Assembly: GCA_037157565.1 (NCBI GenBank)
Contig: JAZHRO010000022.1
Location: 3,348,001 to 3,412,000, forward strand
Direction of reading: 5' to 3'
Source of the DNA: Thalassia testudinum
Lineage: Eukaryota; Streptophyta; Magnoliopsida; Alismatales; Hydrocharitaceae
Length of the DNA: 64,000 nt
Within the stretch, counting starts at the first letter, position 1; each line of letters starts with the position of its first letter. Under the pieces are notes generated by a model. The model saw only the letters and a list, made by a program, of their open reading frames with translations. It ran no database searches and was not told where the DNA came from. Below are positions 12,749-24,900 of this stretch, one piece after another. A program made the position numbers and the translations under genes.

Positions 12749-14845
12749 CTACAATGTCATTGTAAAATTAAAACGGGGGGAGAAAGGAAGGAAATCACCT
12801 GATAAAGGTGTTATTCTGAATGTTGGGTTGCCTCCCAACAAGCACTGCATTTTCTGTTGGCAGCCAGACTTATAAGGAACCTGTATGTCTGGTTCCAAAT
12901 AGAAAGAGGTAGGCCTTAAAAATATGCATAACAGTGTAGGCCTAGGAAACAAGTAGCCATGGATGTTGGCGAGCTGATGATGCAACGTTATCCCAAATGC
13001 TCGCCAGAAGACATGAAAGCAGAGAACCTTGTAGGATACCTGGGGAGGTCTAGGAATAACAAAAGGAACATGAGAAGGGACCTCCTGAAATGGAATAAGT
13101 GGAGGATAACAAGGATCCTTCAAAGCAGAAAGGGTTTTAAAAGATATAAACATAATAATTTCAAACCCTTGAATGGCGAGACTAAAAGCATAAGCATCAA
13201 TCCACACTCGCCATTCTACCCGAGGATGTACTAGCCTGATATTCTCCCTAGAAAGAATGTATATGAGCAGAGACCTGAGCCAAGGATTGGTTAGGGAGTG
13301 TAAGGGTTGTTTGTGGTATTGGGTGGTAATGGTTAAGTCTAAGGAGGGCTAACTTTATGTCAAGTCCAACAATTTAGATTCTGTATTATTCTCCATAACA
13401 GTTGTAGAAAAATTCATGTCACCTTGCCTAGCATTAATGATCGGAGTCATATTTTCACCTTCTAGTATATGTGAGTCAATGGTGGACTCCAAATCAAATT
13501 CCTTTGATGGCAGGGTCGAAGCAATAGAATCTTTTTCATTAATTTCATCCTCGGATTCTTTTGGTTCACTTGAGTTTTTGTCGGGGTGTATATGTGATTC
13601 ACCAGAAAAGAGAGGAGTTGGATCAGTATCCTTAATTATTTCTGAAGGAGGATCAGTCTTAATGTTTTGGAGTAAGCCTATATCACTCAATTCTTTTTTC
13701 TTCTCGGGGCATAAATCCTCAATTAATGTGTATTGTCCCCGAGAATCTCTCCTAGGCTTCTCACTATTGTGTTCATTCTCCAATATCAACTCCTGGTTTT
13801 GCAGAGGATGACTCTCAAAATAAAAAGAAGGGAGGAATCCAGATTTCATTAGATTATTTATATCCTTAGGGGGTAAGTCCTCGAATAACACATAATCCCC
13901 CTGTGATTCACTCCAAACTCTAAGCCCGCGTTCCTCCATTGGGTCATCCTCCTCTAGAATAGACCCTTTGTATCCGTGAGACCAAAAGTGATCCAATTCA
14001 TCCTCCATTCCCATAAGGTTACCTGCATTAGGAATATGTAAATCCTCAGGATGTTGTATGGGAGGTGTTGGCTCCCTAGGTGGAGGATCAGGATTAGGCT
14101 CACTAAGGGTAGAATGGGTTTCCACCAGATGATCAATCAGGGAAGTGATATGACTAGCACGACATTGACTTGGGTCATCAGGGGTAAGAAAAATACTATC
14201 AACCGAGTCAAGGTCCTCAGATGGTATCATCTTCCCTTCCTTTTGACTCCAATATAGCTCGGGTGGATTATTGCTAGGGTCCTCCTCTAGTGGCTGTGTC
14301 TCATGGGGAGAGTCTGAGTGATAGCTACTCAAAATGGGATCCCTATTATCATTGGTTTCCTTAGAATTATTTTGATGATCGTAGTTGTATGGGTAAGGAT
14401 CAGAATCAATAGTGGGAAGGTAGCTAAGTTGACTAATTTCCTCATTCAGTCGTTGACTATTCCTCAACATCTCTCCCATAGACTCCATCATTTTTTTTTG
14501 TTGTTTTTGCATTTCTATCATAAAAGAGGAGAGGCTATTATTATCAAATTGGGGAGGATAGTCAATCTCAGGCTCTGGTTGCCTAGGGGTACCGGTCCAA
14601 CCTCGATAAGGAAAATCATGAAGGGTGGGAGGGTTGGGTGTTTGCAAATTGGAAAATTGCACTCCTAGGCTCTACTCAAAAGTGGGAGGTATCGGGCGAA
14701 TACTCCCAGGATAGGAATATGATTGATCCCATGAATTGTCATTGTACCCATCAAAGGATGGATATGCTCGGGGCATGGGATCCTGATTAAAAGATGAGAA
14801 GTATTGACTCTGATAATCTAAATGATGGGAGTAAGTGTGATCCAT
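12749..14845 (-). pseudogene. Element Z long ORF: Tyr/Ser/Pro-rich start, acidic middle, unrecognised C-terminal part
   Basis: From ATG at 14845 (MDHTYSHHLDYQSQYF) one frame can be followed for about 698 codons to a TGA or TAA near 12749. Three stops interrupt it: TAG at 14672-14674 and two close stops at about 13346-13354. The first 60 residues are rich in Tyr, Ser, Pro and Asn. A Gln/Met/Lys-rich helical stretch (MIEMQKQQKKMMESMGEML) follows near residue 110. The next 330 residues are strongly acidic and Pro/Ser-rich. After the paired stops the same frame stays open for about 195 codons with a different, hydrophobic and basic composition (for example WRVWIDAYAFSLAI). No zinc knuckle, protease or polymerase motif is seen. 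It has the same place and layout as the ORFs of X, N and Y but little direct sequence identity. The function is unknown. Confidence 0.65.
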
Positions 14846-16032
14846 TTATTTAAGCCAAACAGGTTTAACTCTCTTAGGACTTAGAACCAATCAAACAAAA
14901 GTAGAAACTTCCTAGAGAGTTCTACCACTATCAAAACAAATGCAAATATAGTGGGATCTGTTTTTAGTAGATTATAGGTCTTAGAATTAAGTGTTCAGTT
15001 GGTGGCCAAACAAGTTTTGCAAGAATTACGCTTCTTAGGCCGACCTTCGTTGGTGCCTACAACCTACTTGCAAGGGATGGAAGTCTCGAATCGAGCCCAT
15101 GCACGAGGAACCAAAGTAACTTGGTGGATAGGCTTGTTGATTTCTCACTAACTTCCCTTGTGGTGTAAAAAGGAGAGGTAGAATTTATCTAGTGACCATA
15201 TGTGTGATGTGCATAGTGTCTCTGGTGTACAACACATGTGTGCGTTTTGTATTTAAAATCTTGCAATCAAGTCTTTTGCACGTAATCTCAAGTCACTGAT
15301 TTTAATGTCCAACCTCTTAACAATCCCAATTTCTTAAAGTGACCACTGACTTAATTAGATTTAAACACTTTAGTGGTCATGAATTTAAGCCCAATGTAGA
15401 TGCATGACAGGTATTTGATGCTAAAGAGAAGACGTACCTTACTCCAGCTTTCTTCGTGCAAAATGTCTGCAATGTAGAAATATAAAGTAGATGGTCACCC
15501 TATTTATATGTAGCTTCTAGCAGCTAGTTTGAATATTTATTTTTATTTTATTTTATTTTTTTAATAATAAGCAAACAAACCTAATCTAACTAACTAACAT
15601 GCAGTTCAAATAATTCAAATAAACCTATAATCTAAATAAAATGGGAACACGCTCCCGAAAAGACGCTCCCGCATACAAGAGTGATAGGAAATAAAAAGTA
15701 CTGAGAATACATTCCCAAGAATACCCAACAAGGGTCCACAAGATAGAAATTAAATGCTAATGTTTATCTAGCCTGATCTAAATCTAAAAGAAGCAAACAA
15801 ATGTCTCTGGTCGCCGATCCTCCTTCCACACATGTGGGATCAAGGCCCACGTGCTCCTGTTACTGCCCTTTAGGTGGCGTCAAGGTCCACCAAAAATATC
15901 CCCTCTGTCATGCACTCCTGTCGCGTTCGTTTAACTTTGCACGCAAATAGAAAAGGTCAACAATTCAGAAAAGCTTCCGAAATAGCATAAAAATAATATA
16001 AATTTCCCGAAAAAATTAATAGACGTATTTCC
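14846..16032 (-). other. 5' leader of element Z
   Basis: This is the region between PBS and ORF start. It has no supported ORF and is AT-rich, with a T/A-rich stretch at 15530-15570. Leaders of about 1.2 kb occupy the same position in X, N and Y. Confidence 0.5.
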
Positions 16033-16050
16033 TCCTCGGCAACGATGCCA
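16033..16050 (-). promoter_or_regulatory. Primer-binding site of element Z (tRNA-Asp type)
   Basis: The minus strand reads TGGCATCGTTGCCGAGGA, starting two bases from the 5' LTR. It differs at three of 18 positions from TGGCGCCGTTGCCGGGGA, the complement of the plant tRNA-Asp 3' end used by Athila/Tat elements. Confidence 0.8.
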
Positions 16051-16052
16051 TT

Positions 16053-17788
16053 TGACGAGTCGATCTTCACTTTTGTTGAAATTTTAAATATAAAATAATG
16101 TGTCGTTGTAAGCTTTTGTGGTGGAAAATCGACTATCAAAAATATTTATTACTCAAAATATAACCATGAAAATAGTTAGGTCGACTCCACAAGAAATAAT
16201 CAGCCTATTATACTAGTGAGTGGTGCCTTAATTATTCAGGAATCTCAACGGGTGTGCACATTACTTAGTGCAACTCATTTTCCCAGATAAATGCTCGTTT
16301 TAAACAATTACTCAGGAATGTAGGTGTCTATATGCAAAGTTACCATAATAAGATATTCTATTAAATAATGATCATGGCAATGGTAATCAATGTAAATACT
16401 AGTTTCCAATAAAACATTCCTTGTTTATGATAATCAATGTGACATACTCTTATCTAATTCATGAGATACTCAACCAGAAGCAATTTATCAAGAATAGGGA
16501 GATATGCATGAAAATTCACATTAATATATTAATTTGGTAAATAAATGAATAGGAAAGCTTGCAATGGCATTCTCTGTAATTACTAATTAGAATTAAAATA
16601 GAGGTTTTTGCCTCTCTCCTTTTGCGCATAGGGAGAAGAACAGTGGCCGATGAGGCTCTGGGGGAAGGTCGACCGGCGCGTTGGCTTCGCAATGGTGTAG
16701 GAAGCACTGATGGAGGCTGCTGTATGTGGTAGGTCAGATGCTAGAGGTCAGTTGTGGCGAGGTTCTTGTCGTTGGCTCTGGCTGCGGGCGTGGGTCGCAC
16801 TTGCTTGCGTGTGTCTGTAGGGTGTCGGCGGCCTGTTAAAGTGAAGCACGGTTGATCTGAGGTTGTGCTCGGTGAAGGGGTGGTCGTTGGCTGGATGTTG
16901 AGTTAGTGGTGAGGAGCTGCGTGCGTGGGTTCCTTCGTAGTTGTAGGGAGGGGCGGTTGGGCGAATAGGAAGAAGAAAAAGAAGAGGAAGGAGAAGATGA
17001 ATGGGAGGGATTGCGTGGTGGTGATGGTGGTTGTGGTGGCATTGTGTGCACGAGGATGGTGGCGTGTTGGCACGCGTGCAAGGGTGCGCAAGGGGCTTGT
17101 GGCACGCGGTGGGTGTGGTGGCACGCAGGAGGTGCTCTATGGCGGGGGAGGTTTTTTTTGTTTGGTGGAGAAGATGAAGGTGGTGATGGTGGATGGAGCG
17201 GTTGATGTTGGTGGTGCGTTTGTTAGAGAAGAGCGGGAAAGGGTGTTGTGCGTGCTGTCACTATGCACCACTTCGTCGAAGATGAGTGGCGATGTTGGAG
17301 CAAGATGGGGCCACGGTCGTGCTTGGTTGACAGGGTGCATTTGTTCCACGGTGATGGAGGAAGGAGATCCCCGCCAGGGGGAGAAGGATAGATGAAGACC
17401 TCTCTTCCACGACCCATCCTCTCCTCTTTGTAGATGTTCCCCATCAATTTTTCTTTCTCCGTCGAAATCTCAGCCAGGAAACTTGATGAGGATATTAAAG
17501 CAGTTGTTGGGGAATCATGGGAGAAGCCCGGTTGACGGTGGGAAGTGGTGGTGGCGTCATTGGATGTCCAGATCAGGTTCTGAACATCTTAAAAGTGGAA
17601 CTTGCCTTACTTTAAACCCTTGTAATCACAGAAATGCATATAATTATTAATAATGTAAGATAAATGATGTAAATCTAAATTATAATACATGTATTTATTT
17701 TATAATCAAATGTAAGTATTAGTACACTTATAAATGTAGGAACTAATCAACTTAGGCTAAAAATTAGTCCAATAAATTAGACTCATCA
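16053..17788 (-). repeat. Element Z 5' LTR
   Basis: This copy runs from TGACGAGTCG to GACTCATCA and borders TSD TCGCC at 17789-17793. It is similar to 9484-11216 with scattered substitutions and small indels. Confidence 0.9.
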
Positions 17789-17793
17789 TCGCC

Positions 17794-17956
17794 CTATCAC
17801 CGGACCATTAAAAGAAGAAATTAACCTAAAGTTTATACAATCTAACCTAAATGTAAGATGATGCATGTTGTGCAATATTTATAATGTATGATGCAATTAT
17901 ATGCCTAAGAACATGCATAAATAGACAGTTTATGTGATATAAACGTGTTTACATCA
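17794..17956 (-). repeat. Element X 3' LTR, second part
   Basis: This is the remaining 163 bp of the X LTR after the Z insertion, matching 23800-23962. It ends GTTTACATCA at the internal border. Confidence 0.85.
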
Positions 17957-18000
17957 CACCCCGATGCCTATCTTTTGTTAGTCCCTAGCAAAACTATATG
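17957..18000 (-). promoter_or_regulatory. Pre-PPT motif and polypurine tract of element X
   Basis: On the minus strand TTTTGCTAGGGACTAACAAAA is followed by GATAGGCATCGGGGTG and the LTR start. The same word order is seen in N and Y. Confidence 0.6.
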
Positions 18001-19497
18001 CTATCTACAAGAGAATTAGGTTCAGATTTCTTGGGCAAATGTTATTTTTCAAAACTTAGATATTTCAACTAAGACTTGAACTATAGAGATATAACAATGC
18101 CTGGGTGTTTGCCAAAATGCAGACCCCCTCAAGCCCTCGCCTTATTTAAAGAAGGATCTTTTTTTCTTTTTCTTCTTTTCTATTTTTTTTTGGATTTTTG
18201 AGTTTAGGGTTTCAGAGCAACTTTCTATGGCCACTCAACCTACCCAAGACTCGAAGAAAACCCTAAGTTCTAAGCATCTTTATGTGTGAAATGTGATAGA
18301 CTCACTAATCGACGATTAAAACGGACTTCGGGTTTCTACGCCCCTAGGTGACTTTAAAAAAGAATTCTACCTAAAGGTGTATCTATTCGACCGATAGCTT
18401 TCTTCCTACTTTTATTTTTATGGGGTCAACACAAGGGCGAACCCAGTGTATATCTCCCTGGCTTATTCTACTTCTCCTCTTCTTCCTAAGTGTTTAGGAA
18501 TTATACGTGCATTTCTTGAGCTGGGATCTGGACAACCTATCAATGGGCTATTACCTACGATAACTTACCAGCCATACTCGTGCGGTGAAGTGTGGCTTAT
18601 TTCTTTTTTTTCTTTTCTTTTCTTTTTGGATATTTTTCTTTTTCTTTTCTTTTCTTTAAGTAGGTGGCTTCCCTAATCTAAGATTTACCTAAAAGTAGCA
18701 GGAAAAGAATGGTCGTGTGGCTGGATTTTGGACAACCTACCAATGGGCTGTTACCCACGATAACTTGCTAGCCATACCACCCTAGAAGGTTCATTAGCTA
18801 CCAAATTTTCGTAAAAATCGTCGAACAATGAGTTAGTGCGAAAAGTGTGTAGATGCTTAGGCTTAAAATTCCCTCAAATCAGAGGGCAGGTTGATAAGTC
18901 GTGTACTTATCACCTCAACTTATTTAATCAAATTAGAAATTAAATTCAGAATGGTGAAGACTCGAGAAATAAATTCACATTTTAGTGGACACCCAGGTTG
19001 ATTAAGCTTGAAGACCTGAAGGGTCTTAGTGTTCAAATCATACAGTTTTATTCTCTAAGATTTGAAAATTTTCTAAAGCCTAAGTTCTCTTTCTTAATTC
19101 CATAATTTTTTTTATTTAAATAAAGAGAAAATAAAAAAATCTACGGAGCTAACAAGATGATTAAGATAATGATATCCACCCCCCCATGCTTATCTAATGC
19201 AATGTCCTCATTGTATTAAAAAGACATGAAACAGAGTGGAGTAGAGTAGAAAGCACCTAAATTGCATGAATAACATGTAGACTTTGAGATGAAAAGAAAC
19301 TGTATACATGCTGAATTTAGTGTCTTCAGCTATGCACACTATACAAAGAAGAAGAAATAACGAATTCACAGGTGCAGATTAAAATCACTATAAAAAGATT
19401 CACCTTAGGACTTGCTAGTAGATGTCCACAGATGTGGATCAGATTGTGATGAAGACCCATACCCCATGGTCGAGTATATCTAATGTTCTGGATAAAA
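18001..19497 (-). other. Conserved non-coding 3' region of element X
   Basis: This region matches 39006-40490 (N) and 52770-54120 (Y) in order. It contains two copies of a roughly 55-bp block (about 18530-18590 and 18720-18780) separated by a T-rich stretch, and a dyad plus G-run at 19176-19215. No protein frame is supported. Confidence 0.6.
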
Positions 19498-21020
19498 TTA
19501 TCCAGAACCTGAGATTAGTATGCAAGAGGGTCGGGCCTGCGATTTATGAGGATGCAACCCAAGACCAAAAAGTTGGGTTACAAAGAAATCAATCTCAAAA
19601 GGATAATCAATGAATGTCCGCTTGGGTTGGACATCCTCTGAATCAAAGATGTCATAAGGGTCCTGGTAGAAGGTTGGTGGTTTTAGACAAATAAGCACCC
19701 TTAGACTCGATCTTTTGCCTTCAGAATTGGCTTCCCATATCATCAATTCGCAATTCCTATCCTCCGCAATCAGGACTTCAGATTCCGGGACCTCTTGAAT
19801 GATAATCACCCCATTTAAAATTTCCAAGTTCACGATTGATGGCTAAATCAAAATTGACTTGGGTCTAGTGATCTCAAAATCAAAATCATCAATATGCTCA
19901 ATGGGGTGTGATTGAGGAATGGAGTTTTGAATTGAATCCTTAATGAAATGAGGATCTAAATCCGCCACGCGAGCCCCAACAGGATCAAGTTGATCAATTT
20001 TAGGGCCATCAAATGATTTATCAAATTCCTCAGGCCCAGTCGTCTCACTAAAATCATGTGATGTAAACTCAGGTAAGACTTCGCATAATGATTCTTCACC
20101 TTCAGAATCAAAGAATTCTAAATCTGCATTAATATATGTCTCAAAATCATCAATCACTTTTTGTTCCATGAAGACAAACGTTTCCTCATTCCTCGACTCA
20201 GGAATCTCAGGTGAAGAATTCAATTCATCCTTGTTTGATTACTCTAGAACAACCTGGTCAACCATGGTCTTGTAAAACGTGTCCCCCCTACAGGTGCCTG
20301 AGTGGATTCTGACGTCAGCTCTCTTGTCAAGGGTTCATCCTGGGAATCCTCCCAAGATTGGACTAGAGCAATCATAAATCTCATCCTCAATTTCAATAAC
20401 TTCCCAAGTAAAAACTCACCCAGGTCCTTATCTTTATCATCCTAGAGCCAATCCAACAAATACTTGTTAAGATCGTTAATCATTTCAATCAGAGGATCCA
20501 ATTCTTCAGGGCAAGGTGTTGGCTGAGCTTCTAAAGATTGTATGGTATTCCTTAACTTAGTCAACACCTTATCTTGGACCTGGTTAACCTGAACCAAATG
20601 TTTTGGTTCAGGGTTGGCCAGGTTTGGGTTCAGTGCAGGGGAGTCAACGAATTGAGGTTCCTGATACCCTCCCTGATAATAAGTCATTTCAGGTTGTCCA
20701 TAAGGGGGTGATGACCTATAAGCAATGTAATCTGAGGAAGGGTAAAGATCAGCATATCCTTTTTGATTGTAGATCATATTAGGTTGTCCAAATGATGGCG
20801 AGGATCTATAATTGATGTAGCTCGGAGAAGAATAGAAATCACAATCATGGTATTCAGGGTTAAACGTTGAACACGGAGGTCTAGAATTGTATCCCCAATC
20901 AAGATTATCCCAACTAGAAGATGGATGATAATAAGTCTGGTTAGAATAATAATCATTTTGGGAATAAGTAATTGTAGGAGGGTAGGACTGGAAGTACGAA
21001 TAAGATGTGGAAAGATCCAT
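19498..21020 (-). pseudogene. Element X ORF: Tyr/Ser/Pro-rich N-terminus, acidic C-terminal half
   Basis: The frame starts with ATG at 21020 (MDLSTSYSYFQSYPPTITY). Residues 1-130 are rich in Tyr, Ser, Pro and Asn, with a loose internal repeat built on YRSSPxxGQPxMxYxQxGY (twice, near residues 70 and 105). A conserved helical piece, LRNTIQSLEAQPTP, lies near residue 160. A TAG follows at 20442, then DLGEFLLGKL continues in frame. A second TAG and a frameshift occur near 20240. The rest (20223-19498) is acidic, for example INADLEFFDSEGEESL, and ends with PPTFYQDPYDIF and FGLGLH motifs; one more stop lies at 19843. The homologues are 40492-42078 in N and the split copy in Y. No retroviral gag or pol domain is recognised and the role is unknown. 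Position just after the leader is where gag would lie. Confidence 0.75.
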
Positions 21021-22178
21021 GACAGAACGGGAGGAAGAAAGGTGCCCTGTAATACAAACAATTAAACCTGTCCTTAAATGGGCTAGCCTAAAGACCTACA
21101 GACTCCCAGAACCCATCTTGAGATAAAGAAACGATTTGATCTACTTTTTTCTGGTCAATCCAACAAGTTAGAGGGAGGGGTCAGGGAGAAGGTTCTTCCT
21201 TTGGCTTACACCTCCGGTTCCTAGTGTACCTCCCAACCGCGATCATTTGATTTTGCTCCCCTAGCTAGACATCAGATTGAACGATAGAAACAAACTAATC
21301 AAAAATAATCTTGATCTGGGCTCCGAAGAGCGAGTCCATTCTTTAAGGCCAATGTCTACTCTGTTTTAATTTGGGTTAGGTTTGAATGTGCTTTGGAATG
21401 TGATGGACTTTTATCTGGGTTGTGCCCTTAATGTTTGATTGATATGTGTGTGCGTGTACAACTAGTGATTTTCAAGCAAGATTATTTTTGGATGTAGTGA
21501 ATTTTAGGGTTTAAATCTTGCTTGGTAGCTTTTAGGATTCAACTTAAGTGTATTCAATCAAGTTCAGTTGGCACACCAGGTTTTGAAAGCACAGGTGAAT
21601 ATGTTTTTCGTTAAAACTTAAAAGAATGTGGAGTGCTTGGTAAATCCCTAAAAGTTGAACTTATTTGGCAACAACTTCATGAGTTGATTTTAGTTAAAGT
21701 GATGCAGCCCAAACAACTCAAACAATTGGCCTGATGCACCACTTAATTAGGCAGACAAGTGATTACCTAATCAGATTTCTACTCAATTATGTGTTGACGA
21801 GTGTACTGGTCCCAAAGATCGAGTTACCGGTTGAGTATAAAGAATCAGAAGAGGTTGTGTACCTTTGTGAGATTTTTTAAAAAATATTTCTTTATATGTG
21901 GAGGGTGAGGCGGGTGGAGGTGACAAACAAACAATCGAAGCTAACCTTAGAGTTTATGAAAGCTCCTAGGTTAATTAGGGTTTGTGTTATTAGGTGGTGG
22001 AATAAAATCTAGTGGGTGGGGGATGTGGGGGTAAGCTTACAGACCCTTCAACAATACTTTACTCTAATCTATCGCTTTTGCTCGCCTCGTGAGAGTACCT
22101 GTAATCACAATAAGAAAGGAGAGAAGTGAGGTAAACGATCAGTAAGGCAAAAAACGTGAAAAATCAAAGAGCGTCACC
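21021..22178 (-). other. 5' leader of element X
   Basis: This is non-coding sequence between PBS and ORF. A TTGTGATTACAGGTACTC string (minus strand, about 22093-22111) looks like a 3' splice site and is shared with N and Y. Confidence 0.5.
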
Positions 22179-22196
22179 TCCCTGGCAACGATGCCA
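22179..22196 (-). promoter_or_regulatory. Primer-binding site of element X (tRNA-Asp type)
   Basis: The minus strand reads TGGCATCGTTGCCAGGGA, three bases from the LTR end. It has three mismatches to the tRNA-Asp complement. Confidence 0.8.
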
Positions 22197-22199
22197 AAA

Positions 22200-23964
22200 T
22201 GTTGAGTTGGATAATCCTCGACAACGGCATTAAAATGTTGTGGCGGAAAGATCGTCGCAAAAAGAGTTTGATTTTGGAAAACACGTCATTGTAGTGCGAT
22301 TGGCGAGGAAAATCGTCAATAGATAATTTAACCAAAACTCGAAAAGAATTCCAGGTCGAACACAGGGAGGTAGACGTTTGATTAAAAATCACGTTTATTT
22401 TATTGTCATGAAGCAGATTAACTGGTCGAATTGAATCAAAACTAGCTATCTACTTAAAGAAGAGATAGAATATTACAAATAAAGATAAAATAGAGATAGA
22501 ATAAATAGATATTTCATAACCACAGAATGATGTCTATTACAATTAATCACTACAACTACTCGTTACAATAGAAAGCAGGAAATCTACGCTAGAAAGCAAT
22601 AAAAGAGAAGGTGGAGAGAAGTTATCTTCCTCGATGGCTGCTTGGAGGAGGAGCTATGTTGACGGAGTGCCCGGAAGAACGTGGTGAGATGCGAGATGAA
22701 GGAGAACGAAGACCAAAGACGGAGGACGGGGCCGGGTGACGTCGCAGCGGGATCCGCTTCCTGAACGGTGGTTAGAAGACAACCATAAAATGCTCCACGA
22801 ATGGGATGAGAAGGTGGAAAAATTATATTTTTAACTCTAGAGGAGCATCCTGGGTTTGGGACAAGCTCTTAGAGCTTTGGAGGGGGTGAGAGAAGAGAGG
22901 AAGGGATGAGAAATATGTGGGGGTCGTAGGGCTATTTATAGGTGAGGTTTGAAGGGGCAATTAGGTCATTTCAATTTAAAAACATTAATGTAAGGGCCTT
23001 TAGTGATGGATTTAAGCATCACCAAAGTCTTGAACATGGGCTTAGTGCACTCTCTCGCACCCGTCGCTTCTTCTCCCTTGGCTTCAACACACGTGCACGT
23101 TCTAGTGCTCTCAACCGTCCGATTGCAAGATCGGACGGCTTAAACGCACCGTGCCCGCGCCTTCATCGCGTGCTTGTGCATGCAATGGCACGTTGGATTA
23201 CGTGTCATCATGCGCGTGCGTGATCCTCATCCATCCATTGTGCCACGTCGCCTGCATCTGCGTCGCTCACACTTCATCCAACAGTTGAATCGAGCCACTC
23301 CTGTGCCCGCGCCTTGATTTGAGGTGCGCGGGGGCTCGAACCTGCGCCCTCTTCTTCGTGAGCGGCATCAAGACCAACGTGCCACACTACTGCTTTGTCA
23401 CACGGTGGATTTCTCACCCAGCCGATCTCTCATCGTGGAAGCCCTTCAGGAGTTGAGAGGAGATGCTACGGCTAGTTTGGGCAGCTGTGATGGCTCCAAG
23501 TGGCACCATCATGGCTGTCCATCTTTTGTGTCTTGCAGATGGTGCCATAGATGTTGGATTGGATCGATTTTTATGCCGTTGGGCTGCGATCGTCAATCCG
23601 AATCCATCCGTGAAGTCGGATTTGTCATCTAAGGTATAGATTTATACCATCTTGGCCCTTTGATCTCAGATCTTTCTCAGACTACATCTGATGTTATGGA
23701 AGTCTGATCGGGGCGATCTTGGAGTCGTTGAATTCCAATCGTCACCTTGATCAAATCCGTATGGTTGGATCTTCAATCCGAGGCCCTGATTAAATGTTGC
23801 CCTATCACCTGACCATAAAAAGGAGAAATTAACCTAAAATTTATGCAATCTAACCTAAATGCAAGATGATGTATGATATGCAATATTTATAATGTATGAT
23901 ACAACTATATGCCTAAGAACATGCATAAATAGATAGTTTATGTGATATAAATGTGTCTACATCT
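22200..23964 (-). repeat. Element X 5' LTR
   Basis: The copy runs from TGTTGAGTTGG to GTGTCTACATC(T). It is homologous to the split left LTR. It has a TATA box at 22930-22942 on the minus strand, the U5 box at 22341-22380 and the conserved U3 block at 23466-23635. The last base or two differ from the usual ...CATCA end, so the right border is uncertain by about 2 bp. Confidence 0.85.
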
Positions 23965-24320
23965 TCCTCAGAGTTGATATTAGGTATATTGCAGTTAAGC
24001 CCTTAGGGTTTGTGCTAATTACAAGTTATAAAACAACCAACGAATTAGTTTTGAATTTCTTTTGAAGTATAAAGCCCTAATTTTCTTCTTATAAAGCAGA
24101 CCTTTTTGCTGCAAGAGGTTTTATAAAAATGTTTGCTAATTGATTTTGGGTATCTATGAATTCTAAGTGAATGGCACCCTTAAGTACATTATCTTTAAGA
24201 AAATGATGTTGAACATCTATGTGTTTGGTGATGTAAGATTTGCATGATTTTATAAATGAGGGTTTTAATGTCATTACAACGTGCAAAACTGATCAGCTTT
24301 TAAATTTATGTTCCTAGATA
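23965..24320 (-). pseudogene. Copia RNase H C-terminal fragment
   Basis: On the minus strand, 24089-24286 encodes KHIDVQHHFLKDNVLKGAIH followed by a QLANIFIKPL motif. This is the standard C-terminal end of Ty1/copia RNase H (usual form TKHIDIRHHFLRD...QLADIFTKPL). Sequence further 5' on this strand is degenerate. It overlaps in content with the RNase H part at 27966-28260, so it is a separate copy rather than the missing end of that element. Element X was inserted on its downstream side. Confidence 0.7.
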
Positions 24321-24900
24321 GTGTTGGTATCTAGGGTTATCCAAGGAGGCAAATTTGTTAGTCAAATAAGTGATTCTCTTTCTCGTGTCTCAAATCACAC
24401 TTCTCTTTTTGTATTTTGATTTTTGTAATTTTTATGTTTGGAAATAAGCGAGATACGAATGCGAAGATAGAACTATGCTAAAGAAACTTGCCTAATAGCT
24501 TGAACCTAAGTGAGAAGAGAAGTCTTCTCTTCTAAGCTCACCCTAGGAAAGTGCACCTAGGGTAATTAGAAGAGAGATCTGATGCACTAAAATAAATAAA
24601 GTTATTACTTGAAATTGAAAATTCAAGAATGAAGAAAGACACTTTGCTATTAAGAAGAAATGTTTACAAAGTACCTAGGGAGCTCAACTAAACAAAGGTT
24701 CCACTTAGTTAATCCTTAAGTAGATGAATGCTTAACATGAATTAAAATGCAACAAAATAAAAGACAGAACGTTCTCCCAAGTAGTTGAGGTAGCCTTCTC
24801 TCCAAGAATGGTGGCTATAGGTGTTTGATAGGAGGAATTGTTGCTTGCCAAGGATCGTTTGAATGGTAGGATGGGGGATCTTTTTATAGGCTAGTATAGA

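Larger units (their letters stand above)
9484..17788 (-). mobile_element. Element Z: complete non-autonomous LTR retrotransposon nested in element X
   Basis: TSD TCGCC lies at 9479-9483 and 17789-17793. The LTRs are 9484-11216 (1733 bp) and 16053-17788 (1736 bp); both begin TGA(T/C)GAGTCGATCTTCAC and end GACTCATCA. The PBS is next to the right LTR, so the element reads on the minus strand. The internal 4.8 kb carries a single long, interrupted ORF (12749-14845) and no recognisable protease, reverse transcriptase or integrase. Z is younger than X, whose LTR it splits. Confidence 0.93.
7849..23964 (-). mobile_element. Element X: non-autonomous LTR retrotransposon, interrupted by element Z
   Basis: The two LTRs are 7849-9483 plus 17794-17956 on the left (3' LTR) and about 22200-23964 on the right (5' LTR). 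A tRNA-Asp-type PBS lies at 22179-22196 and a purine tract at 17957-17968, both reading on the minus strand. Without Z the element is about 7.8 kb. The internal 4.2 kb has no pol genes, only the decayed Tyr/Ser/Pro-rich and acidic ORF at 19498-21020 and a long non-coding part. A clean TSD is not visible: CCCTT on the left and TCCTC on the right share only their middle three bases. Size, PBS and missing enzymes fit a LARD-type or Athila/Tat-derived non-autonomous element. Confidence 0.8.

Noticed and set aside
7844..23969. CCCTT and TCCTC as the TSD of element X
   Set aside because: Only the three central bases agree and the right LTR end is mutated, so a duplication cannot be claimed.
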